From: a virus
Strand: one strand, 5' to 3'
Length of the DNA: 21,554 nt
IMG/VR virus record: IMGVR_UViG_3300010149_000223
Coordinates: 1-21,554 of that record
Part shown: positions 1 to 7,604 of the stretch, piece after piece
Layout of the letters: each line of letters begins with the position of its first letter
Numbering within the stretch: the stretch's first letter is position 1
The notes under the pieces: model-generated
Database searches by the model: none
Told to the model about the DNA's origin: nothing
What the model saw: the letters and a program-made list of their open reading frames with translations, nothing else
Position numbers and translations under genes: made by a program

Positions 1-133
1 AAGCTCTTATTAAAAAAGGGCTCTTTAGATCTGCAGCTCCGTTTGCAGGGTTAGTAATATTGACTTGGAACAGGGTAGGTCTAGCACCACCAAGTGATAG
101 CTGGGACCTAATCTCGTTAATGTTAAAAGCCAT
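1..133 (-). CDS. 19: Tail tube protein gp19, N-terminal part (runs off window)
   Basis: Only the first 44 codons are inside the window, so the gene is cut at position 1. The visible N-terminus, MAFNINEIRSQLSLGGARPT followed by LFQVNI, matches the conserved start of T4-like tail tube proteins, which stack as hexameric rings inside the contractile sheath and form the DNA channel. T4 gp19 is 163 aa, so most of the gene is missing here. The ATG at 133 has a good AGGAG ribosome site at about 8 nt. The gene follows the sheath gene directly, as in T4. A one-mismatch late-promoter-like box (AATAAATA, 150..157) overlaps the sheath stop codon, but it is weak and may be chance. The assignment rests on the N-terminal motif and on synteny. 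Confidence 0.88.
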   Translation of the reverse strand, partial: MAFNINEIRSQLSLGGARPTLFQVNITNPANGAADLKSPFLIRA

Positions 134-156
134 TGTTTTCTCCTATTCCTATTTAT

Positions 157-2091
157 TTAAAATTGTCCAACTACTTCTGAGAACTCAACTCCGCTTCTTA
201 CTGCTACAAAGTTTAGCTGTATGAAGTTAATTGATCTTGAAGGTTTGACATATATGTCTCCGACAAACTCATTTCTATCAATGACTTCGCCTGTATTGTT
301 AGTGTCATCACACACAACTCTAAAGTCTACTATACCTCTACGTCCTTGAATATCTCTCAAGAAAGGTTCTACTAAATTTTTAAATTGTGATTGTGTGAAG
401 CTGTCGTTGAACTCAAATAATGAGAACTTAGAAGCTGTACTAATTGCTTTCTCTAATACAATAAAGAGTCTTCTTACATTGATTCTATCAAATGCAGAAG
501 GCTTACCTAGTAATGTTTTGTCACCAAATAGGATTGTTCCTTGACCTGGGAATGTAACAACTGGGTTAATATCTTTCTGATATAATGAATCTCTCTCACC
601 CTTCTTAGGATTAAATGCTAGCTTAACAAGGTTCTTAATAGCACCTCTGTTATATCCAGCTGGTGAGAACCATGCATCTCTTAATGTATCACTTCTTACT
701 GCTAGACCTGCAATGTCTCCGTTTAAAGGAAGATATCTGTATACATCATCATACTTATCGTATTGATATTTGTATCCACTGTCTAGTAGTGCGTAACTTG
801 TATTTGTGAGTCCGTTTCTGAAAGTGATGATGTCATCAATTTCGGATCCAATATTGTTTACTACATCAGCTTTATCAGGTGATGCAAATAGTATACAATC
901 TTTTCTGCTTTCACAAATGTTGTCTATGATATGATTAGCAAGACCATTTTTATTTGTTCCGCCAATAGCTTTACCTTGAAGGATTAAACTGATATCAATA
1001 TCAGCTGGTTCCTTGAATAAGTCATAACCATCTGCAATGTCTGCTAATGAAATTGAACCTTCAGCTGCAGAATCAACTCCACCTGTTAGTGAATCGTATG
1101 TAGCTGCTGAACCTGACAATGCTGTGGATGAAGCTGCTAATACATTTGCTGCTAATCCTGTAGCTGCTTTAGCATAAATCCATTGTGATTGTTTTTCAAT
1201 AACATCAATCCAGTAGTTTGACTCTCCTGATTCTGTTTTAGCATCAGTAGCTCTTGATACGCCTTCGAATACTTCAATGACTGTACCTTTTGTTCCTGAG
1301 ATATCTCCATCTTCATCAATTACTACTACATGAATTTCATCACCAACACCACCTTTGGATTCAACGTATGATGAAGTTCCTGGTGCTCCGTTTACAAGAC
1401 TATGATAGTTCCACAACTTAACACCGTTAAGTGAAGTTATATCTCTAACTCCTGTATACTTTTGTTCTGTTGTAAATGTTCTTCCAGTAGTATTTGTATC
1501 TTCTGTTACTGTGATTGTTGATACAGTAAGGTATTGTACTCCTGTTGTTGAGTTACCTACTTTTAAAATATCTCCTACACCTAGACCTAATGCTATTAAG
1601 TCAGCTGAAGCAGTACCTGAGTTGGCTCCACTTGCAATAGATATATCTGCACCTAAGTCTTTTTCATACTCATCTGCTGTTTTACATACAGATACTTTTA
1701 AGCTGTCTCCAAGTGATCCTGGATACTTTGCTACAAAATGATTACCTGCATCAGAAATGGTGACATCTGCTATTTTATCTTCATTTTCTATTAGTACCCC
1801 TGAGTTAGAACCAGCATTTAAACTGGAGCTATCTATTACTCTTGATACATATAATTTGTTTCCATAGGCTAAAAAGTTAGCTGCTGTGAAAAATGTTTCG
1901 GGATTAAGATCCCCTTTTGGTTTACCAAATCGGGCAACGAGCGTCTCCTCGCTGTCTACTAAGACACGAGTTTTAGCCGGTCCCCATTTGAAAACCCCTG
2001 CTATGGCGCCTTCTGTTGTAGAAACTGCTGGTACAACGGTACTCAGATCAACTTCTGATACATTTACGCCTGGACTAACCTGAAATGGCAT
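157..2091 (-). CDS. 18: Contractile tail sheath protein gp18
   Basis: This is the tail sheath subunit. Its helical array contracts to drive the tail tube through the host envelope. The 644-aa protein is close to T4 gp18 (659 aa). It begins MPFQVSPGVNVSEVDLS and continues with GAIAGVFKWGP, a pattern typical of myovirus sheath N-termini. The C-terminal end, with RSINFIQLNFVAVRSGVEF then SEVVGQF, is the conserved core segment of T4-like sheaths, and the preceding region has the FNDSFTQSQF and DFRVVCDDTNNT motifs. The middle, about residues 100-380, is rich in S/T/G/D and is probably the variable surface-exposed part. The ATG at 2091 has AAAGGAG about 8 nt upstream. A perfect TATAAATA late promoter lies about 45 nt upstream, in the 72-nt gap after the terminase gene, so this gene and gp19 probably have their own late transcript. 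The assignment is secure. Confidence 0.96.
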   Translation of the reverse strand: MPFQVSPGVNVSEVDLSTVVPAVSTTEGAIAGVFKWGPAKTRVLVDSEETLVARFGKPKGDLNPETFFTAANFLAYGNKLYVSRVIDSSSLNAGSNSGVLIENEDKIADVTISDAGNHFVAKYPGSLGDSLKVSVCKTADEYEKDLGADISIASGANSGTASADLIALGLGVGDILKVGNSTTGVQYLTVSTITVTEDTNTTGRTFTTEQKYTGVRDITSLNGVKLWNYHSLVNGAPGTSSYVESKGGVGDEIHVVVIDEDGDISGTKGTVIEVFEGVSRATDAKTESGESNYWIDVIEKQSQWIYAKAATGLAANVLAASSTALSGSAATYDSLTGGVDSAAEGSISLADIADGYDLFKEPADIDISLILQGKAIGGTNKNGLANHIIDNICESRKDCILFASPDKADVVNNIGSEIDDIITFRNGLTNTSYALLDSGYKYQYDKYDDVYRYLPLNGDIAGLAVRSDTLRDAWFSPAGYNRGAIKNLVKLAFNPKKGERDSLYQKDINPVVTFPGQGTILFGDKTLLGKPSAFDRINVRRLFIVLEKAISTASKFSLFEFNDSFTQSQFKNLVEPFLRDIQGRRGIVDFRVVCDDTNNTGEVIDRNEFVGDIYVKPSRSINFIQLNFVAVRSGVEFSEVVGQF

Positions 2092-2135
2092 TTCAATTCT
2101 CCTTTAATTTATCGGTAGATTATTAAGCTCTCGAT

Positions 2136-2143
2136 TATTTATA
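2136..2143 (-). promoter_or_regulatory. T4-type late promoter before tail sheath gene
   Basis: The minus strand reads TATAAATA exactly, the consensus -10 element of T4 late promoters recognised by gp55 with gp33 and the sliding clamp. It lies in the short gap between the terminase stop and the sheath start, 45 nt upstream of the sheath ATG. High sheath and tube copy number makes a dedicated late promoter plausible. No -35 element is expected for this class. Confidence 0.75.
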
Positions 2144-2163
2144 TAACTTTAGATTAGAAGACC

Positions 2164-3816
2164 TTACCAAGTCTGATCTCTATCGTAGTCATAATCCCAG
2201 CTATTCACTAGTTCTCCACCTTTGAACTCGTCATCTTCATCCCAACTATTATCTCTACCATTATCTATAAAACCAAATGGTACGAGTTCGTCTTCCAATG
2301 CTTGTTCGTTTAATTTATATAGATTCTTTCTGATATCTATATCCGTAAGTTCTTTAAAGTAGTCCTGTTGAGATAACCATGCAAAAAATATTAAGCACAT
2401 GACTAAGTCATCATTTCTACCTTCTTCAGCTTCGTAACTAGTTCCTCTTTTGTTAGCTACAAAACTTGTTAACTCTGATAATATTTCAAAGTCGTTTATT
2501 ATCATCCTATCATTTTCAATGATAGTTTTTAACATAGCACAACCTATACGTTTCAATGCAGGTGTGGTTCTGATACCCATTTGGGAATCACCACCTCCAA
2601 AGCCACTGCCAGCTATTTGGCCAGCTCGACCTTTCCATTGTGCTCTTAATATATTTTCATACTCTAAATCATGATGTAGTATATCAATTACTTGTCCACC
2701 AACATCATTAATCTCTGCTAACACATGAGCTTGATTGTATGCATATGCAGCATTGTATATTGCTTTTGGATAAAGTACTGGTGCAATTACATTGTTTCTA
2801 TATGTAGCAACTACTTTATATGGTAGTTTTGTAACATCTAAAATAACAAATGCACTGTAGTCATTACCAACTCCTCTACTTGTATCAGCACATAAAGTGT
2901 ATATGTGATCAGGTATAGGCTCTTCAAAAATCTTTAAACTCTCATTAAACTGTTTAGGATTCTCGAATACTAAATGTTTTAGTTTATGTGGATCAATTAA
3001 TGTATCAGCTGATCCTAAGAACTCACATTCAAACTCAACTGCAAATTGTTTCTCTGATGTGTTTCTTATCGTTTGTTCTTTCCATTTATCATCTCTTCCT
3101 GGAACATCCCACCAGTTTACACTTACTGTGGCATAGTCATTGAATCCTTTCTCTGCATCATGCCATAGTTTATAAAACATATTCATACCATTAGGAGTAG
3201 ATGTAATCAATACTCTTGATGTTTTACCAGATGATATTGTAGGATATACAGAACTAAAGAATTCATCCTGCACCGTTGCTGGTACGAATGCAAACTCATC
3301 TAAGTATACTAAGTTAATTGACATACCCCTAACAGCAGATGCTGATGTAGATGATGCGAATATTTTGGATCCATTTTCTAATTCTATATTACCTTTGTTC
3401 CATTCTACAATACCTTGTTGTAAAAACCATGGTAAGTTTTCATAAGCTAGTTGTAGTCTTGATAGAATCTCTCTTGATGTTGCAGCTTTGTTAGCTAAGA
3501 TAGCAATGTTAAAGTCTGGATTAAATAATGCATAGTGCATCATTACTGCTACCATTGTAGTTGTCTTACCTGTCTGACGAGGCATTTTACATATAACAAA
3601 TCTGTTTTCATCAACAGTTCTCATTATATTCTTTTGGTAATCATATGGCTGATAAGGCATTAGACCTTCATCAATGCTAACAATCTTTATATATTTCTCA
3701 CAGAAGTATACTACGTCTTTACTGCATTTGACAATTTCTTGTATTTCCTCTTCGCTAAAGTCAATAGTTATATTGGCTTTTTTTAGCTTCGGATTTCCTA
3801 AATAATGATCAGCCAT
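2164..3816 (-). CDS. 17: Terminase large subunit gp17 (packaging ATPase and nuclease)
   Basis: This is the DNA-packaging motor, which translocates genome concatemers into the prohead and cuts them at headful. The 550-aa protein is somewhat shorter than T4 gp17 (610 aa). The N-terminal ATPase shows Walker A at residues 80-86 (RQTGKTT), Walker B at 169-174 (LVYLDE) and the coupling motif TSTPNG at 205-210. The C-terminal RNase H-like nuclease shows D311 in LCADTSRGVGNDYSAF, E368/D371 in AEINDVGG and D469/D470 in EEGRNDDLVM, so all the catalytic acidic residues seem present. The ATG at 3816 lies inside the end of gp16 (8-nt overlap) with only a weak ribosome site, suggesting translational coupling. 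No intein or intron is seen, although this gene carries one in some phages. The assignment is secure. Confidence 0.97.
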   Translation of the reverse strand: MADHYLGNPKLKKANITIDFSEEEIQEIVKCSKDVVYFCEKYIKIVSIDEGLMPYQPYDYQKNIMRTVDENRFVICKMPRQTGKTTTMVAVMMHYALFNPDFNIAILANKAATSREILSRLQLAYENLPWFLQQGIVEWNKGNIELENGSKIFASSTSASAVRGMSINLVYLDEFAFVPATVQDEFFSSVYPTISSGKTSRVLITSTPNGMNMFYKLWHDAEKGFNDYATVSVNWWDVPGRDDKWKEQTIRNTSEKQFAVEFECEFLGSADTLIDPHKLKHLVFENPKQFNESLKIFEEPIPDHIYTLCADTSRGVGNDYSAFVILDVTKLPYKVVATYRNNVIAPVLYPKAIYNAAYAYNQAHVLAEINDVGGQVIDILHHDLEYENILRAQWKGRAGQIAGSGFGGGDSQMGIRTTPALKRIGCAMLKTIIENDRMIINDFEILSELTSFVANKRGTSYEAEEGRNDDLVMCLIFFAWLSQQDYFKELTDIDIRKNLYKLNEQALEDELVPFGFIDNGRDNSWDEDDEFKGGELVNSWDYDYDRDQTW

Positions 3817-4225
3817 CTTTGTGTTGTTTTACTTTTCTAGCACCACCTTCAATTAAATCAGTTAGGTCTTTAGTGCTTCCTACAAACAAGTTGTTGGTTA
3901 CTTTTTGATTTTTATTTTCTTCTGGTTGTAAGTCTTTCATTTTCTTTTGAAGATCAAGTAAGTCTTTGTTAGCAGAAGATAATGTTCTAACTAAGTCTGC
4001 TACTACTTCATATGATCTTGGGTGTTGTGATTGTTGTGCTAAGTCAACAATGCCATTAAGTGCATCAGTTCCTCTCTCTATAACATTGTATAGGTTTTCC
4101 CTAGCATATTTAAAGTCATTCTCCATCTGTGGATCGACTTTCTTTTCTTCTTTAGCAGGTACTATCTCACCGTTAATAGGTTCAATATCTAGTGCCTTAC
4201 TAATTGGGTCGTTATGTTTCTCCAT
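3809..4225 (-). CDS. 16: Terminase small subunit gp16
   Basis: This is the small packaging subunit, which in T4 forms a ring that binds DNA and regulates the gp17 ATPase and nuclease. From the ATG at 4225 the protein has 138 aa (T4 gp16 has 164). The open frame extends five codons upstream to a TTG at 4240, but I prefer the ATG because a GAGG element lies about 10 nt upstream of it and the sequence MEKHNDP is a natural start. The central part (roughly residues 35-105) is charged and helical, as expected for the oligomerising coiled coil. The C-terminus has NNLFVGSTKDLTDLIEG, resembling the NxxFVGST...L ending of T4-like gp16 proteins. The start overlaps the gp15 end by 14 nt and the end overlaps the gp17 start. 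The call depends on both the tail motif and gene order. Confidence 0.88.
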   Translation of the reverse strand: MEKHNDPISKALDIEPINGEIVPAKEEKKVDPQMENDFKYARENLYNVIERGTDALNGIVDLAQQSQHPRSYEVVADLVRTLSSANKDLLDLQKKMKDLQPEENKNQKVTNNLFVGSTKDLTDLIEGGARKVKQHKDG

Positions 4226-5024
4226 TGAAAAAATCCTCAAAATCCGTTATCACGGAATAATTATCATTACTATAAATTCCACCTACTGCAATTGTTGCTG
4301 CAGCATTCGTGGTTGGATTCCTAAATTGATCTAAACCGGGCTTCTGTTTTATACCTACTGCTGCAGTATTTGATGTCAGCGTAGAATGTATCTTAGTGTT
4401 AACATTTTTAATAACACCAGCTTCTTTAACCGGTCCAAATAGATACGCTCTCATTGTAAAATTTAGATTCCATATTAATGCTCTTCTTGTCTCAAAATCA
4501 CCTTCATAAGTATCTTGGGATGCTAAACTATTTAGTACGACTGGAATATCCACTTTATAGTCCATGTCAGGAATTAGATTTATAGTGCTTGTAAATTCTG
4601 GAGTAAAGAATGGTACTACCTGTTCTAGTAGCTGCGTAGCATCTTCAGCATATCTAGTATAGATATTGAACTCAAAGTTTATATCATATGGAACTGGAGT
4701 ATACATTTTCTTTACATTGTTTCCAGTAGCAGGATCTTTAACTAGTTGATTGATTGTATTTAATTTTCTTGATGGATCATATGTTAAGTTAGTCATCTCA
4801 AATGACAATCTAGGTAATATAATACTTTGCTTCTCTGTAAGACTTAAATTTTGTTCTAGTCTAGCTGTTACTTTTTCTCTAGGAGCATAAGTTAAAGGAC
4901 ACTTTATCTTTTGGATTACATTATCATTGCTATTTCTTCTTTCAATATGTAAGTCATTGAATAATGTTCCAAAGAGTATAATATACTTTCTTATTGAAGC
5001 ATGGTAGAATTGATTACCTAACAT
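4212..5024 (-). CDS. 15: Tail completion / sheath-stabilising protein gp15
   Basis: At 270 aa it matches T4 gp15 (272 aa), the hexameric terminator that caps the tail tube and the last sheath ring and joins the tail to the neck. It begins MLGNQFYHASIRKYIILFGT then LFNDLHIERR, the conserved gp15 N-terminus. It continues with KCPLTYAPREK, LPRLSFEMTNLTYDPSRKLN, a VPYDINFEFNIYTRYAEDA segment and FFTPEFTSTINLIPDM, all recognisable gp15 positions. The ATG at 5024 overlaps the gp14 stop by one base (TAATG), indicating coupled translation. The last 30 or so residues (after QKPGLDQFRNP) look flexible and overlap the start of gp16. The identification is supported by sequence pattern, length and synteny. 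Confidence 0.94.
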   Translation of the reverse strand: MLGNQFYHASIRKYIILFGTLFNDLHIERRNSNDNVIQKIKCPLTYAPREKVTARLEQNLSLTEKQSIILPRLSFEMTNLTYDPSRKLNTINQLVKDPATGNNVKKMYTPVPYDINFEFNIYTRYAEDATQLLEQVVPFFTPEFTSTINLIPDMDYKVDIPVVLNSLASQDTYEGDFETRRALIWNLNFTMRAYLFGPVKEAGVIKNVNTKIHSTLTSNTAAVGIKQKPGLDQFRNPTTNAAATIAVGGIYSNDNYSVITDFEDFFNGET

Positions 5025-5773
5025 TAGAATGTACCACCTTCACTGAACGGATCACTGTCTGTAAAGTCAATAAAGTTGTCTGCGTTCGATTCAAAGAATG
5101 TGTTTTCACTATCAGTAATATCATCTTGGTCTGTTGCTGTACCAACTCCATCTAATAATATTCTATGTCCTGTTTCTATATGTATTGGTAGATCTCCAGT
5201 TTCCATCATTAGCTGATTGTGTATAGCCACATCAGTTGATCTGAGATCTTCTAGTATATCAATATCAGCAATACCTGTATCAAATCTTTCACCAGAGTAT
5301 TCAAACATATCTAATCTTACTTCATAAAATTGTAATGAACCCATTTGATAAAACACTGGTTCATGTTCTACAAAGTTAACTGTGTACATTTTTTTGTTTA
5401 GTGGGAAGAAGATTACATCACCCTCTCTTGGTCTTTCTATGTTTGCTAGATCTTCTCTTCCTACATCTTGTTCAAATGTTCTTCTAGCAACTGACATAGT
5501 CATTGTATCTCTTTGTTCTACACCAAACTTGGAAAGGAAGTCTCCTTCTCCTCCAAACCCTTCTACTGTATTGATATACATTGGTACTGTATAGAATTCT
5601 TTGAATGTGGCTAGCTCATCTTCTCCATACAAGCTATCGTAATCGCCATATGTCTTTGGAAGATAGTATGCTTCTATACCATAAATGTTGATAGATTCAA
5701 TTATTAAATCTTCGATCAGGTCTTGTTCTTGACTGCTCTCAAAGTTATTAAAGAATACACTTCTATTAGACAT
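5024..5773 (-). CDS. 14: Neck protein gp14
   Basis: This is a head-to-tail connector protein that, with gp13, closes the packaged head and provides the tail docking surface. It has 249 aa (T4 gp14 has 256). Typical gp14 features are the FFNNFESSQEQDLIEDLIIE start, the IYGIEAYYLPKTYGDYDSLY segment with GED following, FGVEQRDTMTMSVARRTFEQ and the PREGDVIFFPLNKKMYTVNF-VEHEPVFYQMG block. The C-terminal 70 residues are acidic and end in EGGTF. The codons for that end (GGTGGTACATTCTAATG) put a purine-rich ribosome site just ahead of the overlapping gp15 start. The ATG at 5773 follows the gp13 stop by 4 nt, with GTAGG inside the gp13 end. The assignment is secure. Confidence 0.95.
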   Translation of the reverse strand: MSNRSVFFNNFESSQEQDLIEDLIIESINIYGIEAYYLPKTYGDYDSLYGEDELATFKEFYTVPMYINTVEGFGGEGDFLSKFGVEQRDTMTMSVARRTFEQDVGREDLANIERPREGDVIFFPLNKKMYTVNFVEHEPVFYQMGSLQFYEVRLDMFEYSGERFDTGIADIDILEDLRSTDVAIHNQLMMETGDLPIHIETGHRILLDGVGTATDQDDITDSENTFFESNADNFIDFTDSDPFSEGGTF

Positions 5774-5777
5774 ACTA

Positions 5778-6515
5778 TTAACCTACAAAATCTTCTGGAG
5801 GGTATGCATATGATGACGCCATTTCTTCTTCTAGTTGCTGTCTTTCTGCAACGGCATCGTCGTATATTTTCTGCCCGTTAAACTGAACTCCTCCAGGTAA
5901 TTGTAAACCCTCAAACTTTGTTAAATTAGAACCCCATTGAATCTTAATTAAGCAACTAGCATATCTTAAGAGCCATCTGTCTTTCCATACGTCAGTAAAT
6001 GTGTCTGGATCAATAACTTTATATGCTTTAATTACTATTGTTTGGCCAGGAATTAATCTGTCCCAACCACCATCAATGTATACTCTATTGATGTGTCTGC
6101 TAAATCTTATTCTTTGTTTACCTACTAATATCTCTTCAATCATACGTATGTTTTGAAAGTTCATATAGTAAGGTACCAGCTCATACCTAGAAAGGTCGTA
6201 GAGGTCGTTTAAAGCGATCTGATACCGGACATTAAACAGGTTGTTAGTTGATAATGCATCACCGATATCAAACATATCTACAACACCAATAATGTTATCA
6301 GGCACTGTAAAGTATTTGTTATCTTTATCTGTTTGTGTGACTACGTGTTTATAGAATGTATGCTCCATTCCATCAAAGTGATAATCGACCCAAAAATCTA
6401 AAGCTTCATCTACTCTATCATCTACTTGATCTTCATCGACATTAATTTCAATGACAGGCTTACCTAACCTTCTAAGGCAATGTTCTTTAAATGTGTCTTT
6501 TGTTGTAGGTCTCAT
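5778..6515 (-). CDS. 13: Neck protein gp13
   Basis: This is a connector protein that works with gp14 at the portal vertex after packaging. It has 245 aa, shorter than T4 gp13 (309 aa), as is usual in marine T4-like phages. The N-terminus MRPTTKDTFKEHCLRRLGKP followed by VIEINVDEDQVDDRVDEALD-FWVDYHFDG is a well-known gp13 pattern. Near the C-terminus, DPDTFTDVWKDRWLLRYASC and KIQWGSNLTKFEGLQLPGG are also conserved. The ATG at 6515 is 9 nt after the previous stop codon. Its likely ribosome site GGGGAG lies about 13 nt upstream, inside the last codons (WGE) of the preceding gene. The assignment is secure. Confidence 0.95.
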   Translation of the reverse strand: MRPTTKDTFKEHCLRRLGKPVIEINVDEDQVDDRVDEALDFWVDYHFDGMEHTFYKHVVTQTDKDNKYFTVPDNIIGVVDMFDIGDALSTNNLFNVRYQIALNDLYDLSRYELVPYYMNFQNIRMIEEILVGKQRIRFSRHINRVYIDGGWDRLIPGQTIVIKAYKVIDPDTFTDVWKDRWLLRYASCLIKIQWGSNLTKFEGLQLPGGVQFNGQKIYDDAVAERQQLEEEMASSYAYPPEDFVG

Positions 6516-6523
6516 AGTATTAT

Positions 6524-6835
6524 TTATTCTCCCCAGCTAATGTCGCCGTTAGCATAGTATACTTTAAACACTCTTCCAGTGTTATCTTCTAAGTCTGTCC
6601 CTACTCTAATGTCACCCTCAACATCTAAAACTGCTTGTGGATTAGTTGTTTGTATTCCAATTCTATCTGATGTAGTATTTGCTACTAATAGATCATCATT
6701 TTTATTTTGACCCATTCTTACTACAGCTTGTGCTTTTGATTTGTTGCCTTTTATTTCTACGTTGTCATGTCCTAGATCTAATCCTCTAGTATCATCTGAT
6801 AAAAAGTCTGCTAAATGTCTTCCTTTACTTGCCAT
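6524..6835 (-). CDS. Small virion/tail-fibre-like protein with YYANGDIxWGE C-terminus
   Basis: This is a 103-aa protein of unknown exact role. Residues 58-76 (DRIGIQTTNPQAVLDVEGD) carry the IGxxTxNPxxxLDVxGD motif common in phage tail-fibre tips and structural proteins, often just ahead of a C-terminal domain. The last 15 or so residues (VFKVYYANGDISWGE) are nearly identical to the end of the next upstream-encoded protein at 6836..7534, so the two are partial paralogues. The ATG directly follows that gene's TAA (TAAATG), and GTGGGGGGAA provides a strong ribosome site inside the upstream gene's WGE codons. It lies between the fibre-like genes and gp13, so it is likely a virion structural component expressed late. 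I infer structure, not a specific location in the particle. Confidence 0.7.
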   Translation of the reverse strand: MASKGRHLADFLSDDTRGLDLGHDNVEIKGNKSKAQAVVRMGQNKNDDLLVANTTSDRIGIQTTNPQAVLDVEGDIRVGTDLEDNTGRVFKVYYANGDISWGE

Positions 6836-7534
6836 TTATTCCCCCCACGCTATGTCACCGTTAGCATAATAAACTTTAAATGCTCTGTTACTATTATCTA
6901 ATAATGTGTCTTTAATGATTACATTTGCCCCAAAGTAAGCATCACCATCTACAGATAACAAATGAGCTGGATTAGTGTTACCTATACCAATGTTATTATT
7001 AGATGCTATTGTTATATTATTAGACGATCCAATATTGTATGACATTATCTGGATTAAGTCATTATTGGATGCTGCTTGAGTTAGTATTACGTTAGCGCCA
7101 TTTGTAGCTGTATAGTCTTCTGTTTCTTCTAATAGTATTCCGTTTAAAAATACCTGAATAGAGTCTCCAGTTCTATACCCTAAACTATTACCATCATCAT
7201 CATTACCAGCAAAGTTAGTCTGATTATTTGATGATACAAATTCATATAAGGTAAATGCGGAGAACCCAGCTGCACCGGCTTCATTGGTCCAAAAGAGTTG
7301 ACCGTTACCATATGTTTTTAGAATCTGACCAGCACCACCATCTTCAGATGGAAATGCTTGAGCGTTGACTGTTAATGTGGATACGTTTGCACCGACTTCA
7401 AATACACCACCTGCTCCTTTGGAGTACAGGACACCGTCAGCTGTATTAATAGCTAATTCTGCTGTATCTAAATTTGATGTATTAGGCGGAGTGTTACTTA
7501 TCGCACTGCGCTTAATCTTTATGACCGATGCCAT
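6836..7534 (-). CDS. Modular tail-fibre-like structural protein (232 aa)
   Basis: The protein is built of modules seen in marine phage fibres. Residues 1-45 (IKIKRS...LDTAELAINTADGVLYSK) resemble the N-terminal beta-module of the Mtd tropism-determinant type. Residues 60-85 (GGAGQILKTYGNGQLFW) resemble a fibre connector repeat. Residues 120-165 (GDSIQVFLNGILL...DYTATNGANVILTQAASNND) form an 'xVFLNGxxL...DYT' domain. Residues 181-197 carry IGIGNTNPAHLLSVDGD, and the C-terminus is RAFKVYYANGDIAWGE. The C-terminal ~50 residues are paralogous to the following gene. The ATG at 7534 has GAGGAG 6 nt upstream. It is separated from the upstream gene by a 70-nt gap with a probable terminator, so it either uses an unrecognised promoter in that gap or depends on read-through. 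Exact role unknown. Confidence 0.72.
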   Translation of the reverse strand: MASVIKIKRSAISNTPPNTSNLDTAELAINTADGVLYSKGAGGVFEVGANVSTLTVNAQAFPSEDGGAGQILKTYGNGQLFWTNEAGAAGFSAFTLYEFVSSNNQTNFAGNDDDGNSLGYRTGDSIQVFLNGILLEETEDYTATNGANVILTQAASNNDLIQIMSYNIGSSNNITIASNNNIGIGNTNPAHLLSVDGDAYFGANVIIKDTLLDNSNRAFKVYYANGDIAWGE

Positions 7535-7551
7535 TTAGCTCCTCATTCGTT

Positions 7552-7563
7552 GCGTATATACGC
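7552..7563. repeat. 12-bp perfect palindrome GCGTATATACGC
   Basis: This perfect inverted repeat lies just downstream (minus-strand sense) of the 20-bp terminator palindrome and about 18 nt before the start codon at 7534. It could be an operator or a small 5'-UTR hairpin, or chance in an AT-rich gap. I see no convincing -35 element or TATAAATA box with it. Confidence 0.35.
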
Positions 7564-7572
7564 TGAGTTTAA

Positions 7573-7592
7573 AGCCCCTTATATAAGGGGCT
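7573..7592 (-). terminator. Perfect palindrome, probable intrinsic terminator
   Basis: AGCCCCTTATATAAGGGGCT is a perfect 20-bp palindrome, giving an RNA stem of 8 bp (GC-rich base) with an AUAU loop. It lies 13 nt beyond the stop codon of the 446-aa gene. In minus-strand sense it is followed by TTAAAC, so the U-tract is short and termination may be partial. It is the only GC-rich hairpin I see in a gap in this window, which supports a transcription boundary between the two fibre-like genes. Confidence 0.55.
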
Positions 7593-7604
7593 ATATAATA
7601 TTAT

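Noticed and set aside
6520-6527. AATAAATA box before gp13 as a late promoter
   Set aside because: It ends only 4 nt before the ATG and is formed by the GAA TAA end of the previous gene; any start would fall inside gp13. It is also one base off TATAAATA.
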